This document shows, piece by piece, positions 63,329 to 64,000 of a DNA stretch of 64,000 nt (position 1 is the stretch's first letter; each line of letters opens with the position of its first letter). The notes beneath the pieces were generated by a model. The model did no database searches. It worked only from the letters and a program-made list of their open reading frames with translations, and was not told the DNA's origin. The position numbers and the translations under genes are program-made. The DNA lies in the NCBI RefSeq assembly GCF_900302485.1, contig NZ_OMOI01000001.1, forward strand, positions 124,001-188,000, in the 5' to 3' direction. Source of the DNA: Aliiroseovarius pelagivivens (GTDB taxonomy: Bacteria > Pseudomonadota > Alphaproteobacteria > Rhodobacterales > Rhodobacteraceae).

Positions 63329-63975
63329 TTGAAGCCGCCGTAGATGTCCATTGCCTTTTGCAACAGATCAAGCAAAGCGGCCACTTGCAAGGGATCCTGC
63401 GCGGCGATCTCGCCTTGGGCCGCGAAATTGGCGACACGCTGGTTGCCTTGGGCTACGGCCTCAAGATCATGCCATGAGAACCCCAACCGTACGGGTGCCA
63501 GAGGCATCGATCCGGCCACCATTGCTGCCCGCCCCTGCGAGACCGTCAGCGAGAACGGCGCATCGTCTAGCCATATCTCGGCCCGCAGCTCGTCCAACGG
63601 TCCTGCGGCGCGCTCGATCGCGCCGGCCAGCACGGCGACCCGCGATGATGGGGCGTCGGTCAGGGCCGCATCTTCCGGCACCGGAACATCCCGGCCAAAT
63701 CGGGCCAGTTCAAACAGAATTCCACGCGTTGCTTGTCCGCGTTCCGTCAGCGCATAGACGCGCCCGGATTTCGACACCAACCCGGCCTCGACCAGTTCCG
63801 CCAACCGGGCGGACAACATATTGGTCGCGATCCCCGGCAACCCATCGCGCAGCTTGCCAAAGCCAGACGGGCCGGCATGCAACTCGCGCAGGACAAGCAA
63901 AGCCCAGCGGTTTCCTAGCAAGTCGAGGGATAGTGAGATCGGACAGTTCAGAGAATAATGTTTTGCACGCGACAT
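63325..63975 (-). CDS. HxlR-family transcriptional regulator
   Basis: A 216-residue MarR/HxlR-type regulator. The winged helix shows CPISLSLDLLGNRWALLVLR, ELHAGPSGFGKLRDGLPGIA, TNMLSARLAELVEAGLV and GRVYALTERG. About 110 further residues form a second domain not seen in short HxlR proteins (an alkyl-binding SCP-2-like domain is one possibility, by weak resemblance of LLDLLQKAMDIYGGF). It overlaps cobB by 4 bases, so it may control that gene. The last 25 bases of the window hold nothing I recognise. Confidence 0.88.
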   Translation of the reverse strand: MSRAKHYSLNCPISLSLDLLGNRWALLVLRELHAGPSGFGKLRDGLPGIATNMLSARLAELVEAGLVSKSGRVYALTERGQATRGILFELARFGRDVPVPEDAALTDAPSSRVAVLAGAIERAAGPLDELRAEIWLDDAPFSLTVSQGRAAMVAGSMPLAPVRLGFSWHDLEAVAQGNQRVANFAAQGEIAAQDPLQVAALLDLLQKAMDIYGGFK

Positions 63976-64000
63976 GAGGTGCTTTTGACCCAGTGCAGAA

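Noticed and set aside
1..64000. tRNA, rRNA, CRISPR array, prophage, insertion sequence or restriction/defence cluster
   Set aside because: I looked for cloverleaf-like segments, regular repeats, transposase and integrase motifs and known defence proteins and found none that I could support.

Overview
The window looks like chromosomal backbone DNA of an alphaproteobacterium of the Rhodobacteraceae (Roseobacter group). The grounds are GC-rich DNA with strong third-position bias, a GcrA cell-cycle regulator, a DUF1467/methylmalonyl-CoA epimerase pair, a decaprenyl-type diphosphate synthase (ubiquinone-10), polyhydroxybutyrate genes (phaA, phaB) and many 4-bp ATGA gene overlaps. I saw no prophage, insertion sequence, CRISPR array, rRNA or tRNA.

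Layout. 1-2737 (minus): lysA (cut by the window edge), a 34-residue lipoprotein and argH. 2916-5639: lytic transglycosylase, tag and an EAL phosphodiesterase. 5799-7881: phaA and phaB, each with its own terminator and with candidate PhaR-type operators. 8178-12343: LysR regulator, YddG-like exporter, YdcH-like small protein, tRNA methyltransferase, DUF2007 protein and polyprenyl synthase. 12439-16762 (minus): ispE, a TPR protein and ETF-ubiquinone oxidoreductase. 17055-24900: greA with a coupled membrane protein, an RND efflux pair, moaB and a uracil-DNA glycosylase. 25028-28321: pyrB, a PH-like protein, a catalytically dead dihydroorotase and plsY. 28349-33154: two DUF805 genes joined by a 105-bp direct repeat, DUF167, a class II deacetylase-like enzyme, nitroreductase, an EI24 protein, DUF1467 and mce. 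33310-37048: response regulator, a tiny pilin-like gene with a sigma-54-like promoter, and a DUF1501/DUF1800 pair. 37144-45083: aspS, two GT87 proteins and carB. 45207-53130: lipoproteins, desaturase, rimO, gcrA, an EamA transporter, argD and argF. 53197-63975: phosphate permease, Nudix, hrpB, meaB, ABC exporter, rpmB, copper chaperone, a frameshifted sirtuin and an HxlR regulator.

Functional links. carB makes carbamoyl phosphate, which pyrB and argF consume; argD, argF and argH are three steps of arginine synthesis. phaA, phaB, mce, meaB and ETF-QO all touch C4/C3 acyl-CoA metabolism (polyhydroxybutyrate, methylmalonyl- or ethylmalonyl-CoA routes).

Most notable points. An exact 24-nt copy of the Illumina P7 adapter plus a ten-base homopolymer lies inside aspS, so part of that gene is almost certainly an assembly artefact. 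cobB carries a single-base deletion that may also be an error. The PyrC-like protein has lost its metal ligands. The second DUF805 gene sits between near-identical repeats that duplicate the 3' end of a neighbouring gene. I did not find a convincing new multi-gene defence or biosynthetic system; the most biological of the less-explained items are the pilin-like gene with its structured leader, the double upstream ORF before the ABC exporter, and the DUF805 repeat unit.
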